Notes: generated by a model not told the origin, from the sequence alone. Positions 33,690-43,700 are shown, counted from the first letter of the stretch. The stretch is DNA of 64,000 nt from Aldehydirespirator sp965204415 (GCA_965204415.1 CBDBEL010000002.1:558001-622000), one strand, 5' to 3'. Program-made: numbers and translations.

Positions 33690-33825
33690 CTCCTTGTCGG
33701 CCTCTCACGGAAGCCGCTTGGGGCAGAATCCCCGGGAAAGCCGGGGAACCTAAGGGGGTGGCGTTTCAAAGCGCCACCCTCTGGCCTTCCGGCCGCGAGC
33801 AGCTTGCTCGGAAAGGCCTGGCTCG
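33690..33825 (-). ncRNA. candidate structured RNA upstream of the Abi/HEPN gene
   Basis: Three strong hairpins lie in a row in this non-coding gap. (1) TCCCCGG-GAAAG-CCGGGGA, 33729-33747, seven perfect pairs. (2) GGGTGGCG-TTTCAAAG-CGCCACCC, 33756-33779, eight perfect pairs extendable to eleven with one wobble. (3) an outer GGCCTTCC/GAAAGGCC stem enclosing CGAGCA-GCT-TGCTCG, 33783-33818. None has a U tract, so simple termination of the crotonase gene does not explain all three. AbiF-type genes are known to be preceded by a conserved RNA; whether this is that motif needs a covariance search. Strand is assumed from the gene order. Confidence 0.42.
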
Positions 33826-34680
33826 CTAGTCCCTTCTTTGGCTGTAGTCGCCGAAGGGGCCGTCGCGCCGGGCGACCGCGGCCGGGACGCCTTCTGTCAT
33901 GGCGGTGTCGATGAAGGCCAGAGCTTCGGGAGTGTTGCGCATGGCGCCGTCGAGCAGCGATCCGAGCACCTGCGAGTTGCGCAGCCCCATCGCCTCGTAC
34001 GCCTGGTTGACCACGAGCTTCATGGCAGCCAGCTGCGACGACGGAATGCTCGACAACTGCTCGGCCCACTGCTCAACCGTTGAATCGAGCTGGTCGGCGG
34101 GAACCGCTTGGTTGATCAGCTCCACCCGGGCTGCCTCAACGCCAGAGAGCGGTTTGCCGGTGAGCGCGTACTCCTTGGCCTTGGCCAGCCCCAGCCGATA
34201 GATCCACATCGACGTGAGATAGCAGCCCCACACCCGCGAGTAGGGGGTTCCGATCTGTGCGTCCTCGGTCGCGATGACCAGGTCGGCCGAGAGGGCCATG
34301 TCGGACCCGCCCCCCACGCACCAGCCGTGCACCGCGGCGATGGTCGGCTTCGGACTCGACCACAGGCTCATGAAGTTCGGTACGGGTGCATCCCAGCGAT
34401 TGGTGACACCGACCGCGTCTCGCCCGGGATCCCACGGCCGGCCCTCGCTCAGCTTGGACGCCAGGTCGCCGTCGGACCCGAAGTCGAACCCGGCGCAGAA
34501 CGCCCGTCCGGCGCCCCGCAGCACGATCACCTTCACTTCGGGATCGCGGTTCGTCTCCGCGACATGATGGGAGAGCTGCGTCCACATGGGCGCGACGATG
34601 GCATTGAGATGCTCAGCCCGGTTCAGAGTGATCGTGGCAGTCGACCCAGACTTGCTGTACAGGATGTAGTCGTCGCTCAT
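33826..34680 (-). CDS. enoyl-CoA hydratase/isomerase family protein (crotonase)
   Basis: A 284-residue crotonase-fold protein that would hydrate or isomerise an enoyl-CoA thioester. Seen: ATITLNRAEHLNAI, oxyanion-hole segment GRAFCAGFDFGSDGD, and the second oxyanion element AAVHGWCVGGGSDMALSADLV. The Glu of the SRVWGCYL region, where hydratases carry a catalytic acid, is not obvious, so isomerase, hydrolase or decarboxylase chemistry is possible. ATG at 34680. It may serve the lower part of the catabolic island (beta-oxidation-like step). Confidence 0.88.
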   Translation of the reverse strand: MSDDYILYSKSGSTATITLNRAEHLNAIVAPMWTQLSHHVAETNRDPEVKVIVLRGAGRAFCAGFDFGSDGDLASKLSEGRPWDPGRDAVGVTNRWDAPVPNFMSLWSSPKPTIAAVHGWCVGGGSDMALSADLVIATEDAQIGTPYSRVWGCYLTSMWIYRLGLAKAKEYALTGKPLSGVEAARVELINQAVPADQLDSTVEQWAEQLSSIPSSQLAAMKLVVNQAYEAMGLRNSQVLGSLLDGAMRNTPEALAFIDTAMTEGVPAAVARRDGPFGDYSQRRD

Positions 34681-34749
34681 GCGCCGAATCTACCGTTGCC
34701 GTGAGGAGCCCCTTGCGTGCCCAGCCACCCTCGAGGAATGGCTCGGGCG

Positions 34750-35403
34750 TCAGAACATGCGGCCTTCTATGCGGGAGGCGGCCAGCCACATCTCCATGTC
34801 GTGGATGGTCTCGGCCATCGCCTGACCGATCAGGTCGAGCTTGCGCACCTGCTCGATGCGATCGGCCGCCTGCTGCAACTCCCGCTTGGGCAGCAGCTCC
34901 CGGAAGATCCCGCAGGCGTCGGCCAGAGCGATGATCACCACGTCGCGGGGCTCGGGGATCTGGTCCGACAGAAGCACCTCCATGATGCGGAGCTTCACCT
35001 CGCGCTCGACCTTGCCGTCCACCACCGGGTAGCGCCGGGACCGGAACACCCACAGGACGCGGTCCTCCTGGCGCTCCAGGATGCCGGCGTCGACCAGGCG
35101 GGACAGCGCCTCCTCGCGGATCTGCTCGCCCTTCTTGGCGGTTTGCTCCACCCAGTAGCGGGCGTCGCGCTGCTCGCCGGCCTCGATCTCGGCCAGGGTC
35201 GGGTCGAGCAGGCTGTCGCCGACCGGGGTGGCGTCCACGAGAATGAGGTTCTCGGGGTCGGTGTCGATCCGGTTCTCCAAGGCCAGATCCATGAGCACTG
35301 CCCCGGCCATGGCCCGGTCCATCGACCACGACGGCACGTGCGCGAACTTGCCGTTGTCGTCGTGCAGCATCAGCAGGATGATCTCTTCGGCGAATCTCAG
35401 CAT
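34750..35403 (-). CDS. GPP34 (Golgi phosphoprotein 3-like) family protein
   Basis: A 217-residue mostly helical protein of the GOLPH3/GPP34 fold. Typical features: LRFAEEIILLMLHDDNGKF at the N-terminus, AMAGAVLMDLALENRIDTD, LVDATPVGDSLLD and LSRLVDAGILERQEDRVLWV. Eukaryotic relatives bind phosphatidylinositol-4-phosphate; bacterial ones are widespread in actinomycetes with no settled role. ATG at 35403. It lies 50 bases after nrdB on the same strand and could be part of its transcript. Confidence 0.83.
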   Translation of the reverse strand: MLRFAEEIILLMLHDDNGKFAHVPSWSMDRAMAGAVLMDLALENRIDTDPENLILVDATPVGDSLLDPTLAEIEAGEQRDARYWVEQTAKKGEQIREEALSRLVDAGILERQEDRVLWVFRSRRYPVVDGKVEREVKLRIMEVLLSDQIPEPRDVVIIALADACGIFRELLPKRELQQAADRIEQVRKLDLIGQAMAETIHDMEMWLAASRIEGRMF

Positions 35404-35453
35404 GGGGCCCGTTGTATCACACGAACGGCCGTCGCGGAACACCCCCGCCGGTG

Positions 35454-36575
35454 TCAGAAGTCCTCGTCGAAGGAAACCTCGCCCTCCACGCCCACCTGGT
35501 ACGCGGAGACGGTGCGCTCGAAGAAGTTGGAGAGTTCCTGCACGTCCTGAAGTTCCATGAAGGCGAACGGGTTGCGGCTGCCGAACCGCCGGGGCAGGCC
35601 CAGCTGCATCAGCCGCTGGTCGGCCACATACTCGAGGTAGGAGCGGGTGTCGGCCACCGACATGCCCGGCACGCCCTCGCCCAGCAGGTCTGCGGCGAAC
35701 TGGTGCTCGGCGTCGACCGCCTCGGCCAGCATGTCGCTGATGTCGCGGCCCAACTGCTCGTCGAACAGCTCCGGCTCCTCGCCTCGCACCGTCCGGATCA
35801 CCTCGAAGGCGAAGTTCATGTGCATCGACTCGTCGCGGAACACCCAGTTGGTGCCGGCGGCCAGTCCGTTCAGCAGGCCCTTGGACCGCAGGAAGTACAC
35901 GTAGGCGAACGCGGCGAAGAAGAACAGGCCCTCGATGCAGGCCGCGAAGCAGATCAGGTTCATCAGGAACCGGCGCCGGTCCGCCGCAGTGCGCAGCGGA
36001 CCGTCGCCCACCGAGTCCATCCACTTGAAGCAGAACTCGGCCTTGGCCTTGATCGACGGGATGTTCTCGATGGCCGCGAACGCCTCGGCCCTCTCGTCGA
36101 TATCGGGGATGTAGTTGTCGAGCAGGTTCAGGTAGAACTGCACGTGCAGCGCCTCCTCGAAGAGCTGGCGCGACAGGTACATGCGGGCCTCGGGCGCGTT
36201 GATGTGCTCGTACAGGTTGAGCACCAGGTTGTTGGCCACGATCGAGTCGCCGGTGGCGAAGAAGGCCACCAGCCTGCGGATCAGATGCTTCTCGGCCGGC
36301 ATGAGCTTGCGGTCGAGGTCTACGAGGTCGTCGGAGAAGTCGATCTCGTCGACGGTCCAGGTGTTCTTGATCGCGTCGCGGTACATCTCGAAGAACTGCG
36401 GGTATCGCATCGGCCGCAGCGTCAGGTCGAACCCAGGATCCAAGATGTTGGATCGGACGGAGGGATGCCCGGGCCGGGCCTCGGCCTCCGAGTCAGGCTG
36501 GGCGCCTGCGGGAGGGGTGGGGACGGCGGAGTCCCGGCCCGGGAGATCCAGATGATCGATGTCGGTGATGGCCAT
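35454..36575 (-). CDS. nrdB: class Ia ribonucleotide reductase, beta (radical) subunit
   Basis: A 373-residue diiron radical subunit that supplies the tyrosyl radical to NrdA for dNTP synthesis. The EExxHxxxY core is complete (E141, H144, radical Y148 in FEEALHVQFY); further metal ligands are in ACIEGLFFF and the RDESMHMNF pair. The C-terminal FDEDF matches the usual NrdA-docking tail. The ATG at 36575 shares its A with the nrdA stop (TGATG), so subunits are coupled. Confidence 0.95.
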   Translation of the reverse strand: MAITDIDHLDLPGRDSAVPTPPAGAQPDSEAEARPGHPSVRSNILDPGFDLTLRPMRYPQFFEMYRDAIKNTWTVDEIDFSDDLVDLDRKLMPAEKHLIRRLVAFFATGDSIVANNLVLNLYEHINAPEARMYLSRQLFEEALHVQFYLNLLDNYIPDIDERAEAFAAIENIPSIKAKAEFCFKWMDSVGDGPLRTAADRRRFLMNLICFAACIEGLFFFAAFAYVYFLRSKGLLNGLAAGTNWVFRDESMHMNFAFEVIRTVRGEEPELFDEQLGRDISDMLAEAVDAEHQFAADLLGEGVPGMSVADTRSYLEYVADQRLMQLGLPRRFGSRNPFAFMELQDVQELSNFFERTVSAYQVGVEGEVSFDEDF

Positions 36576-39028
36576 CAGTCGCACGCCTCGCAGGTCTCAG
36601 GGTTCTCCAAAGAGCAGGCCACGGCCTCTGCGTCGGTGGGAGAGGTGCCGTTGCCGCTGGTGGTGGTCTGGTTGATGCGCGTCGCAGGGCGCGACCGCAG
36701 GTAGTAGGTGGTCTTGAGGCCCTGCTTCCACGCGTACATGTACATCGACGACAGCTTCCCGATGGTCGGGGCCTCCATGAACAGGTTGAGCGACTGGCTC
36801 TGGTCGATGAAGGCGCCCCGGTCGGCGGCCATCTCGATGAGCGAGCGCTGCGGGATCTCCCACGCGGTGCGGTAGATCGCCCGCAGATCGGCGGGGATGC
36901 GTTCGATCTGCTGGATCGAGCCCTCGGCCTTCTTGACCTCGCCGATCATCTTGTCGTCCCACAGGCCCCGGGCCTTGAGCTCGGCCACCAGGTAGCGGTT
37001 CACCTGCATGAACTCTCCGGAGAGGGTCTCGCGCTTGAACAGGTTCGACACCTGGGGCTCGATGCATTCGTAGCAGCCGGCGATGGCGGCGATGGTGGCC
37101 GTCGGGGCGATGGCGATCAGCAGCGAGTTGCGCAGCCCGTGCTCGGCGATCCGCTCCCGCAGCGGCCCCCAGCGCTCGGCGTCGGACGGCTCGGCGCCCC
37201 ACAGGTCGAACTGCAGGTCGCCGGCCGCGGCCCGGGTGTCGGCGAAGCCGGGGTGGGCTCCGTCGGCCTCGGCCAGCTCGCTTGAGGCCCACAGGGCGTT
37301 GAAGTAGATCTCCTCGGAGATGCGGCGGCTGAGGGACCGGGCCTCAGCCGAGTCGAAGGCCAGCCCCAGCTTGAAGAACACGTCCTGAAGGCCCATGAGT
37401 CCCAGACCCACCGGACGCCAGCGCCGGTTGGATGCCCCGGACTCGTCGGTCGGGTAGTAGTTGATGTCGATCACACGGTCGAGGAAGCCGACGACCAGCC
37501 GGACGACCTCGCCGAGCCGTTCGAAATCGAAGTCCGCCGGGGAGCTGCCGTTGGAGGCGGCCGTCGTCTGCCGGACGAACGCGCCGAGGTTCACCGACCC
37601 GAGGTTGCAGACCGCGGTCTCGGCGTCGCTGGTGATCTCGATGATCTCGGTGCACAGGTTCGACAGGTGCACCACCCGGTCCCTGGCGTTGCCGCCACCC
37701 GCGTCGGCTCCGGAGGCGCCAGGCCCGGTCTGGTTGCACTTGGCGTTCGAGGCGTCCTTGAAGGTCATCCAGCCGTTGCCGGTCTCGGCGAGCGTCCGCA
37801 TCATCCGGGTGTAGAGCTGGCGGGCGGGGACCTGGCGCTCGAAGCGCCCGTCGGCCTCGGCCTGCTCGTAGATGGCCCGGAACTCCTCGCCGTAGGTGTC
37901 GGTGAGCTCGGGCACCTTCTTGGGGTCGAACAGGCTCCACTGCCAGTCCTTCTCCACCCTCTCCATGAACAGGTCGGGCACCCAGTTGGCCAGGTTGATG
38001 TTGTGGGTGCGCCGGGCGTGGTCGCCGGTGTTGTCGCGCAACTCGAGGAACTGCTCGACGTCGGCGTGCCACGACTCCAGGTACACGCAGGCCGCGCCCT
38101 TGCGTCGCCCGCCCTGGTTCACTGCGGCCACCGAGGAGTCGAGCGTCTTGAGCCATGGGACGATGCCGTTGGACAGCCCGTTGGTGCCTCTGATCAGCGA
38201 TCCCTTGGAGCGGATCCGGTGCCAGCCCACACCGATACCGCCTGCGTACTTGGACAGCCGGGCGATGTCGGTGTAGCGCTGGTAGATCCCTTCCAGGGAG
38301 TCGACGGGGGAGTCGAGCAGGTAGCAGCTCGACATCTGCGGATGCACCGTGCCCGAGTTGAACAGCGTCGGGCTCGACGGCAGGTACGCCAGCGACGAGA
38401 TCAGGTCGTAGAACGCGATGGCCTCATCGGGGTCGGTGCTCAGCCCGCAGGCCACTCGCAGCATGAAGTACTGCGGGGTCTCGATCACGAGCCGGGAGTC
38501 GGGATGGCGCAGCAGGTAGCGGTCGTAGACGGTGCGCAGGCCGAAGAACTCGAAGTTGCGGTCCCGGCCCGAGTCGATGGCCGCGTTGAGGGTGGGGGAG
38601 TGGGCCCGCACGAACTCGACGGTGTCGTCGCCGATCAGGCCGAGCCGGTGGCCGGCCTCGATCGACTCGGAAAACCATGGGATGTTCTGGTTGCGGACCT
38701 CCTTGTCGATGTAGGTGGCCAGCATGCGGGCCGCGAGCTTCGAGTAGTTGGGCTCCTCCACGATCAGGCCGGCCGCGGTGCGGATACTGAGTTCGTCCAG
38801 CTCGCGGGTGGTGGCGCCATCGGCGAGAGCCGCGATGGTGCGGGTGCTGACGGTGAGGGGATCGACGCCCAGAAGGCCCTCGGCAGCCCGGGCCACCGCG
38901 TTGACGATCTTGTTCACATCAACGGGCTCAAGGTTGCCGTTGCGCTTGCGGACCTGCATGGTCGTGGACGCCGAAACAGCCGGAGGCACGTCGGAAACAG
39001 TGGTCAGCCGGTCCTGGATCATAGTCAC
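36575..39028 (-). CDS. nrdA: class I ribonucleotide reductase, alpha (catalytic) subunit
   Basis: An 817-residue catalytic subunit. An N-terminal ATP-cone (MQVRKRNGNLEPVDVNKIV) gives dATP feedback control. Active-site elements: Cys in VHPQMSSCYLLDSP, the NLCTEI triad (Asn, Cys, Glu), CNLGSVNLG for the partner redox Cys, and the C-terminal shuttle pair C813/C816 in PETCEACD. GTG at 39028 is chosen because AGGAGGG lies seven bases upstream; the ATG two codons later is the alternative. Transcribed from a strong promoter at 39116-39144 with an ~80-base leader. No NrdR box or B12 riboswitch was recognised. Confidence 0.95.
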   Translation of the reverse strand: MTMIQDRLTTVSDVPPAVSASTTMQVRKRNGNLEPVDVNKIVNAVARAAEGLLGVDPLTVSTRTIAALADGATTRELDELSIRTAAGLIVEEPNYSKLAARMLATYIDKEVRNQNIPWFSESIEAGHRLGLIGDDTVEFVRAHSPTLNAAIDSGRDRNFEFFGLRTVYDRYLLRHPDSRLVIETPQYFMLRVACGLSTDPDEAIAFYDLISSLAYLPSSPTLFNSGTVHPQMSSCYLLDSPVDSLEGIYQRYTDIARLSKYAGGIGVGWHRIRSKGSLIRGTNGLSNGIVPWLKTLDSSVAAVNQGGRRKGAACVYLESWHADVEQFLELRDNTGDHARRTHNINLANWVPDLFMERVEKDWQWSLFDPKKVPELTDTYGEEFRAIYEQAEADGRFERQVPARQLYTRMMRTLAETGNGWMTFKDASNAKCNQTGPGASGADAGGGNARDRVVHLSNLCTEIIEITSDAETAVCNLGSVNLGAFVRQTTAASNGSSPADFDFERLGEVVRLVVGFLDRVIDINYYPTDESGASNRRWRPVGLGLMGLQDVFFKLGLAFDSAEARSLSRRISEEIYFNALWASSELAEADGAHPGFADTRAAAGDLQFDLWGAEPSDAERWGPLRERIAEHGLRNSLLIAIAPTATIAAIAGCYECIEPQVSNLFKRETLSGEFMQVNRYLVAELKARGLWDDKMIGEVKKAEGSIQQIERIPADLRAIYRTAWEIPQRSLIEMAADRGAFIDQSQSLNLFMEAPTIGKLSSMYMYAWKQGLKTTYYLRSRPATRINQTTTSGNGTSPTDAEAVACSLENPETCEACD

Positions 39029-39115
39029 ATCAATGCCCTCCTCTTGCCGGTCGTCAGGGAAATCCCCCGCCAGCTGTGGACCCCGCTCAAAACCGGCCAC
39101 AACTTCGGAGTAAGA

Positions 39116-39144
39116 ATTACACCAAAGGAATTACACGCTGTCAA
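39116..39144 (-). promoter_or_regulatory. nrdA promoter (-35 TTGACA, 17 bp, -10 TGTAAT)
   Basis: On the minus strand TTGACA (39144-39139), a 17-base spacer and TGTAAT (39121-39116), close to the housekeeping consensus, in an AT-rich pocket. The pocket also holds two GAATTACAC direct repeats 14-15 bases apart, possible regulator half-sites. The rest of the 302-base nrdA / oxygenase gap shows no gene. Confidence 0.7.
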
Positions 39145-39330
39145 CTACAAGCTTGAAATTCCGAATTATTCAACGTCAAAGCCCAAGTCGCGCGCCGCGG
39201 ATCGCGTCGCGAACCTCGCGTACAACGACTTCGCGTCTCGAGCTTCGCGACTCGCGGACGTTCCGGTCACGAGCGAGCGCGTCCGGCACTTCGACAGAGC
39301 CGGCGACCGGCGCGGCTAGCGTCCACACCG

Positions 39331-40302
39331 ATGGAGATACTCGACGTTGACTTGGTGGCCTTCGAGCGGGGCGGCCGGGCCGAGCGGGCCGCGGCGGTCG
39401 ACGGCGTGATGCAGAGCCTGGCGACCGGCTTCGTGTACGTGGCCCACGATCTCGCCGAGGGCCTGATCGACGACGCCTACGGGCAGCTCGAGGTGTTCTT
39501 CACCCTTCCGCAGGAGCGCAAGGACCGCTACATCGTGGAGGGCGCCCACGGTCAGACGGGCTACACGCCGATGATGACGGAGACGGCCGCGATCTCAGAC
39601 ATCCCCGACCTCAAGGAGATGCTCAACTGGGGTGAGCCGGCACCACCGGGCCATCCCCTCCGCCAGCGCTACCCCCACCGCTACGGGCCGCCCGTCCTGC
39701 CCGACGACGACCTGCCCGGCGTGACCGACCTGCTGCTCGGATTCCACGCCGGGGTCCTCGACATCCAGCGCCGGGTGCTTCGAGTGATCGCGGTGGGCCT
39801 GGGAATCCACGAGGAGTTCTTCGATGCCATGCTCGAGTACGGGGCGACCCTCACCCGGGCCATCCACTACCCGCCCATGCACACCGCGCCCGCGGACGGC
39901 TTCATGTGGGCCGTCGAGCATGGCGACATCAACCTCATCACCATGCTTCCCCGGGCCACCGCCCCCGGCCTCCAGGTACGGACCGCCGGTGGCTGGGTCG
40001 ACGCCGTGCCACCCGAGGGCAGCGCCATCATCAACACCGGCATGATGCTCGAGCATCTGACCAACGGCGTGATCGGTGCCGGGATCCACCGGGTGGTTGC
40101 CGCGCAGGGCCAGAGCGGCGACCGCTACTCGGTGGTGCAGTTCGCCCACCCCACGCCCTGGACGATCCTGCAGCCGCTGCCCACCTGCGTGACCGACGAG
40201 CACCCGCTCAGGTTCCCCACGATCGCCTCCGCCGACGCCCTGGACAGGGTGATCTGGGAGATCAACCTGGTCGAGGACGGCCGCCGCCTGGATGCGGACT
40301 AG
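39331..40302 (+). CDS. isopenicillin-N-synthase-like 2OG/Fe(II) oxygenase
   Basis: A 323-residue protein with the DIOX_N/2OG-Fe(II) layout. N-terminal part: VDLVAFERGGRAERAAAVD and LPQERKDRYIVEGAHGQTGY. Iron ligands: HxD in VEHGDINLITML and the distal His in GAGIHRVV; the 2OG-binding RxS is RYSVVQF. The family covers antibiotic synthases and hydroxylases; substrate unknown. ATG at 39331, divergent from nrdA. Repeat copy 5 follows its stop. Confidence 0.85.
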   Translation: MEILDVDLVAFERGGRAERAAAVDGVMQSLATGFVYVAHDLAEGLIDDAYGQLEVFFTLPQERKDRYIVEGAHGQTGYTPMMTETAAISDIPDLKEMLNWGEPAPPGHPLRQRYPHRYGPPVLPDDDLPGVTDLLLGFHAGVLDIQRRVLRVIAVGLGIHEEFFDAMLEYGATLTRAIHYPPMHTAPADGFMWAVEHGDINLITMLPRATAPGLQVRTAGGWVDAVPPEGSAIINTGMMLEHLTNGVIGAGIHRVVAAQGQSGDRYSVVQFAHPTPWTILQPLPTCVTDEHPLRFPTIASADALDRVIWEINLVEDGRRLDAD

Positions 40303-40446
40303 AGGCCGAGCGGATAGGCGAGCGAGACCGGCCCATACGGACGAGGCCGTGGCCCGAGCGGCCCGTGAGCGCAGCGAACAAGAGCGGGAGACACCCCGCC
40401 CCGACGCGCGCCGCTTCCAGCTATTCGCGGACGCTCTTGGGGACTA
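40303..40446 (+). repeat. dispersed intergenic repeat, copy 5 (long form)
   Basis: Starts right at the oxygenase stop: GAGGCCGAGCGGATAGGCGA, GGCCCATACGGACGAGGCCG, GAGCGGCCCGTGAGCGCAGC, AAGAGCGGGAGACACC, tail ending CTATTCGCGGACGCTCTTGG. With copy 4 it defines the ~145-base full length. Confidence 0.7.
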
Positions 40447-40476
40447 GAGTCAGGCCTAGATCAGGAGGGCCGACCC

Positions 40477-40695
40477 ATGGTCCGCGCTGCCGTCGAAGGC
40501 ATAGTCCGATTCTCGCGACTGATGCGCCACCTGCCGCGGGAGCGGTCATCTTCCGTGGCGTCCCGCGAGACCGCCCAACGTCTGCGGGGCGCCATGGGTG
40601 TGTCGTGCGGCAGCGCCTACGGTTGTGGCGGCAACCGCCACATCGACGGGCTGCTCGGCAAGGAGCTAGCCGACGGCCACAACAAAGAGCGCTAG
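40477..40695 (+). CDS. 72-residue hypothetical protein
   Basis: A small frame with a strong ribosome-binding site (AGGAGGG, nine bases before the ATG). N-terminal half is basic and amphipathic (VEGIVRFSRLMRHLPRERSS); the C-terminal half has SCGSAYGCGGNRHIDG, a C-x6-C followed by His that could bind a metal, and ends DGHNKER. No family recognised. It sits between repeat copy 5 and the convergent ileS. Confidence 0.5.
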   Translation: MVRAAVEGIVRFSRLMRHLPRERSSSVASRETAQRLRGAMGVSCGSAYGCGGNRHIDGLLGKELADGHNKER

Positions 40696-40703
40696 TTCGA
40701 TAG

Positions 40704-43700
40704 TCAGCGGCGGGTGCTGTCGCCAGGGCGGCGGCGTGGCGTGGTGCCGGGCTTCAGATAGCAGCGTGCGTCGCGCCCGTCGAGGGCGACGTCGTGGCTG
40801 ACGTACCCGGCTAGCCAGCGGCTGGTGGTGTATGACTCGGAGACGCTGCCGGAGTCGCCCCCCGTGGCCTCGAAGCTGGTGACCTGCAGGTCGGTGGCCA
40901 GGACCTGCTCGCGCACGTAGTCGCGCCACTGCTCCACGGCCGAAGCCTGGTCGTTCGAGGCCAGAGCGATCGAGACCTCGATCCGGTCGGTGACCACGTA
41001 GCCGTCGATTCTGCGGCAGTCCTGGATGACTCGGACCGCGTCACGGGCCCAGCCCTCGGCCTCCAGTTGCGGCGTGACCTCGGTGTCTAGCACGACCACC
41101 GCGTCTCCGGAGCCCAGCCCGGCTGCGGCTCCCCCGTCCGACGCCTCCACCGCCAGTTCGAAGCTCCCCGCCTCCAGCACGTACCCGGCGACCCTCACCG
41201 TGCCGTCGTCGTTGCGGGCCCAGTCGCCCGAGCGGGCCGCCTTGAACACGGCCTGCACATCGGAGCCCAACCGGGGACCCAGTACCGCTCCGTTCGGTCG
41301 CAGCACCAGGGACGCGTGGGTCTCGAGGTCGTCGGTGAGCACCACCGACTTGACGTTGATCTCGTCGGCCAGCAGGTCCGCCAGCGGGCCGATGTCCTCG
41401 GCGCCGTCACCGGCCACCGTGGCCCGGGCCAGGGGCAGGCGCACCCGCAGACCGGCGTCCTCGCGCACCCGAAGCGCAGCCGAGGCGGCGTCGCGCAACC
41501 GCTCCATGCGGGCCACCAGCGCATCGTCGGCCGGCAGGCCCTCGGAGTCGGGGTCGGGCCAGTCGGCCAGATGCACGGAAGCCCCGCCGGTGAGGCCGCC
41601 GTGGATCTCCTCGCAGACCATGGGCAGGAACGGCGCGGCCACCCTGGTCAACGCGGTCAGCACCACATGCAGGGTGTCGAAGGCGGCCTGGTCGGTGTCG
41701 GCCCCGCCCGCGTTCCAGAAGCGGTCCCGGGACCGGCGGATGTACCAGTTGTTCAGCGCATCGATGAAGGCGGCGATCTCGGCTGCACCGCCGGGCAGGT
41801 CGTAGGCGTCCATCCGCTCGGTGACCCGCTCCACCAGCGTCCGGGTCCGGGCCAGCACGTAACGGTCCAGCACGTCGTCGCTGCCGGTGCGCGGCTGGGC
41901 CGCATAGCCCTCGGCGTTGGCGTACATGGTGAAGAACGAGTAGGCGTTCCAGATCGGCAGCAGGATCTGGCGGGTGACCTCGTCGATGCCGTCGTCGTTG
42001 ATGCGCAAGTCGCCGCCCCGCACGATGTTGGCCGACATCAGGTACCAGCGCAGGGCGTCGGCACCCTGGTTCTCGAAAATGTCGGTGGGCTCGGTGTAGT
42101 TGCGCAGCTTCTTCGAGAGCTTGGCGCCGTCGGCGGCCAGCAGGATCCCGTGGCAGATCACGTTGGAGAACGCGGGCCGGTCGAACAGCGCCCCGGCCAG
42201 CACATGCAGGGTGTAGAACCAACCCCGGGTCTGGTTGATGTACTCCACGATGAAGTCGGCCGGGAAGTGGCTCTCGAACCACTCGGCGTTCTCGAACGGG
42301 TAGTGCACCTGCGCGAACGGCATAGAGCCCGACTCGAACCAGCAGTCGAGCACCTCGGGCACCCGCCGCATCACCGACCGGCCGGAAGGGTCGTCGGGAT
42401 TGGCGCGGGTGAGGGCGTCGATGAAGGGCCGGTGCAGGTCGTCGGGGCGCACCCCGAAATCCCGCTCGAGCTCGTCGAGCGAGCCGTACACGTCGACACG
42501 CGGGAAAGCGGGGTCGTCGCTGCGCCACACCGGTATGGGCGAGCCCCAGAACCGGTTGCGGCTGATCGACCAGTCGCGGGCGCCGTCCAGCCACATGCCG
42601 AAGCGGCCGTCCCGCACGTGGCCGGGCACCCAGTTGATCTGCTGGTTCAGCTCCATCAGCCGGTCCCGGACGGCGGTCACCTCCACGTACCAGCTGTTGA
42701 TGGCCCGGTAGATGACCGGGGTGTCGGTACGCCAGCAGTACGGGTAGTTGTGCTCGTAGCTGTCGTGGCGGACGATCCGGTCCTGGGCCTTGAGGCGCCG
42801 GATGATCCCACCGTTGGCCTCGAACACGTTGACCCCGGCCCAGTCCGACACCGGCTCGGTGAACCGGCCCTTCTCGTCGACGGGCACCGCGTCGCTGATG
42901 GCGATCCCGTTGGCCTCGCACACCTGTTGGTCCTCGGCCCCGAAGCCCGGCGACATGTGGACGATCCCGGTGCCCTCGTCGGTGTCGATGAAGTCGGCGG
43001 CCAGCACCCGGAAGGCCTCGGTGCGGTGGGCGAAGAACTCGAACAGCGGGACGTATCTCCGGCCGACGAGTTGGTCGCCGCGGACTGTCCCGACCCTGCG
43101 GGCATCGGCGAGCTGGGTGTCGTAGGCGCCGACGGTGGCCTCGGCCAGCACGTAGCGGGATCCGTCCTCCTCCATCACCGCGTAATCGATGGCCGGACCC
43201 ACCGCAATGCCGAGATTCGACGGCAGCGTCCACGGTGTGGTCGTCCAGGCGAGGAGCTTCATCGGCCCGGGGTCGCCGGGTTCGGGCACCAGGTCGAAGG
43301 CCACCGTGATGGCCGGGTCCTGGCGGGGCCGGGTGGCGTCGTCCAGGCGGATCTCGAAGTTCGACAGGGGCGTCTCCGCGCCCCACGAGTACGGCATCAC
43401 CCGGTAGGCCTCATACACCAGCCCCTTGCGGTAGAGCTGCGAGAAGGCCCACATGACCGACTCCATGTAGGGCAGGTCCATGGTCTTGTAGTCGTTGCCG
43501 AAGTCCACCCAGCGGGCCTGGCGGGTGACGGTGTCCTCCCACTCCCGCGTGTAGCGGACGACGGACTGGCGGCAGTGCTGGTTGAACTCGGCGATGCCGA
43601 AGGACTCGACGGCCGCCCGGCCTGAGACGCCCAGCTCGCGCTCGGTCTCCATCTCCGCGGGCAGCCCGTGGCAGTCCCACCCGAAGCGCCGATCCACGCG

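Noticed and set aside
33781..33825. Third hairpin upstream of the Abi gene as a plain terminator of the crotonase gene
   Set aside because: It lacks a U tract and is followed by two more hairpins toward the Abi gene; I kept it in the candidate RNA, though a mixed role is possible.
37667..39319. 550-codon open frame antisense to nrdA
   Set aside because: Shadow of a certain gene; its end also crosses the nrdA promoter.
41316..43625. 769-codon open frame antisense to ileS
   Set aside because: Shadow of a certain gene; stop codons are rare by chance at this GC content.
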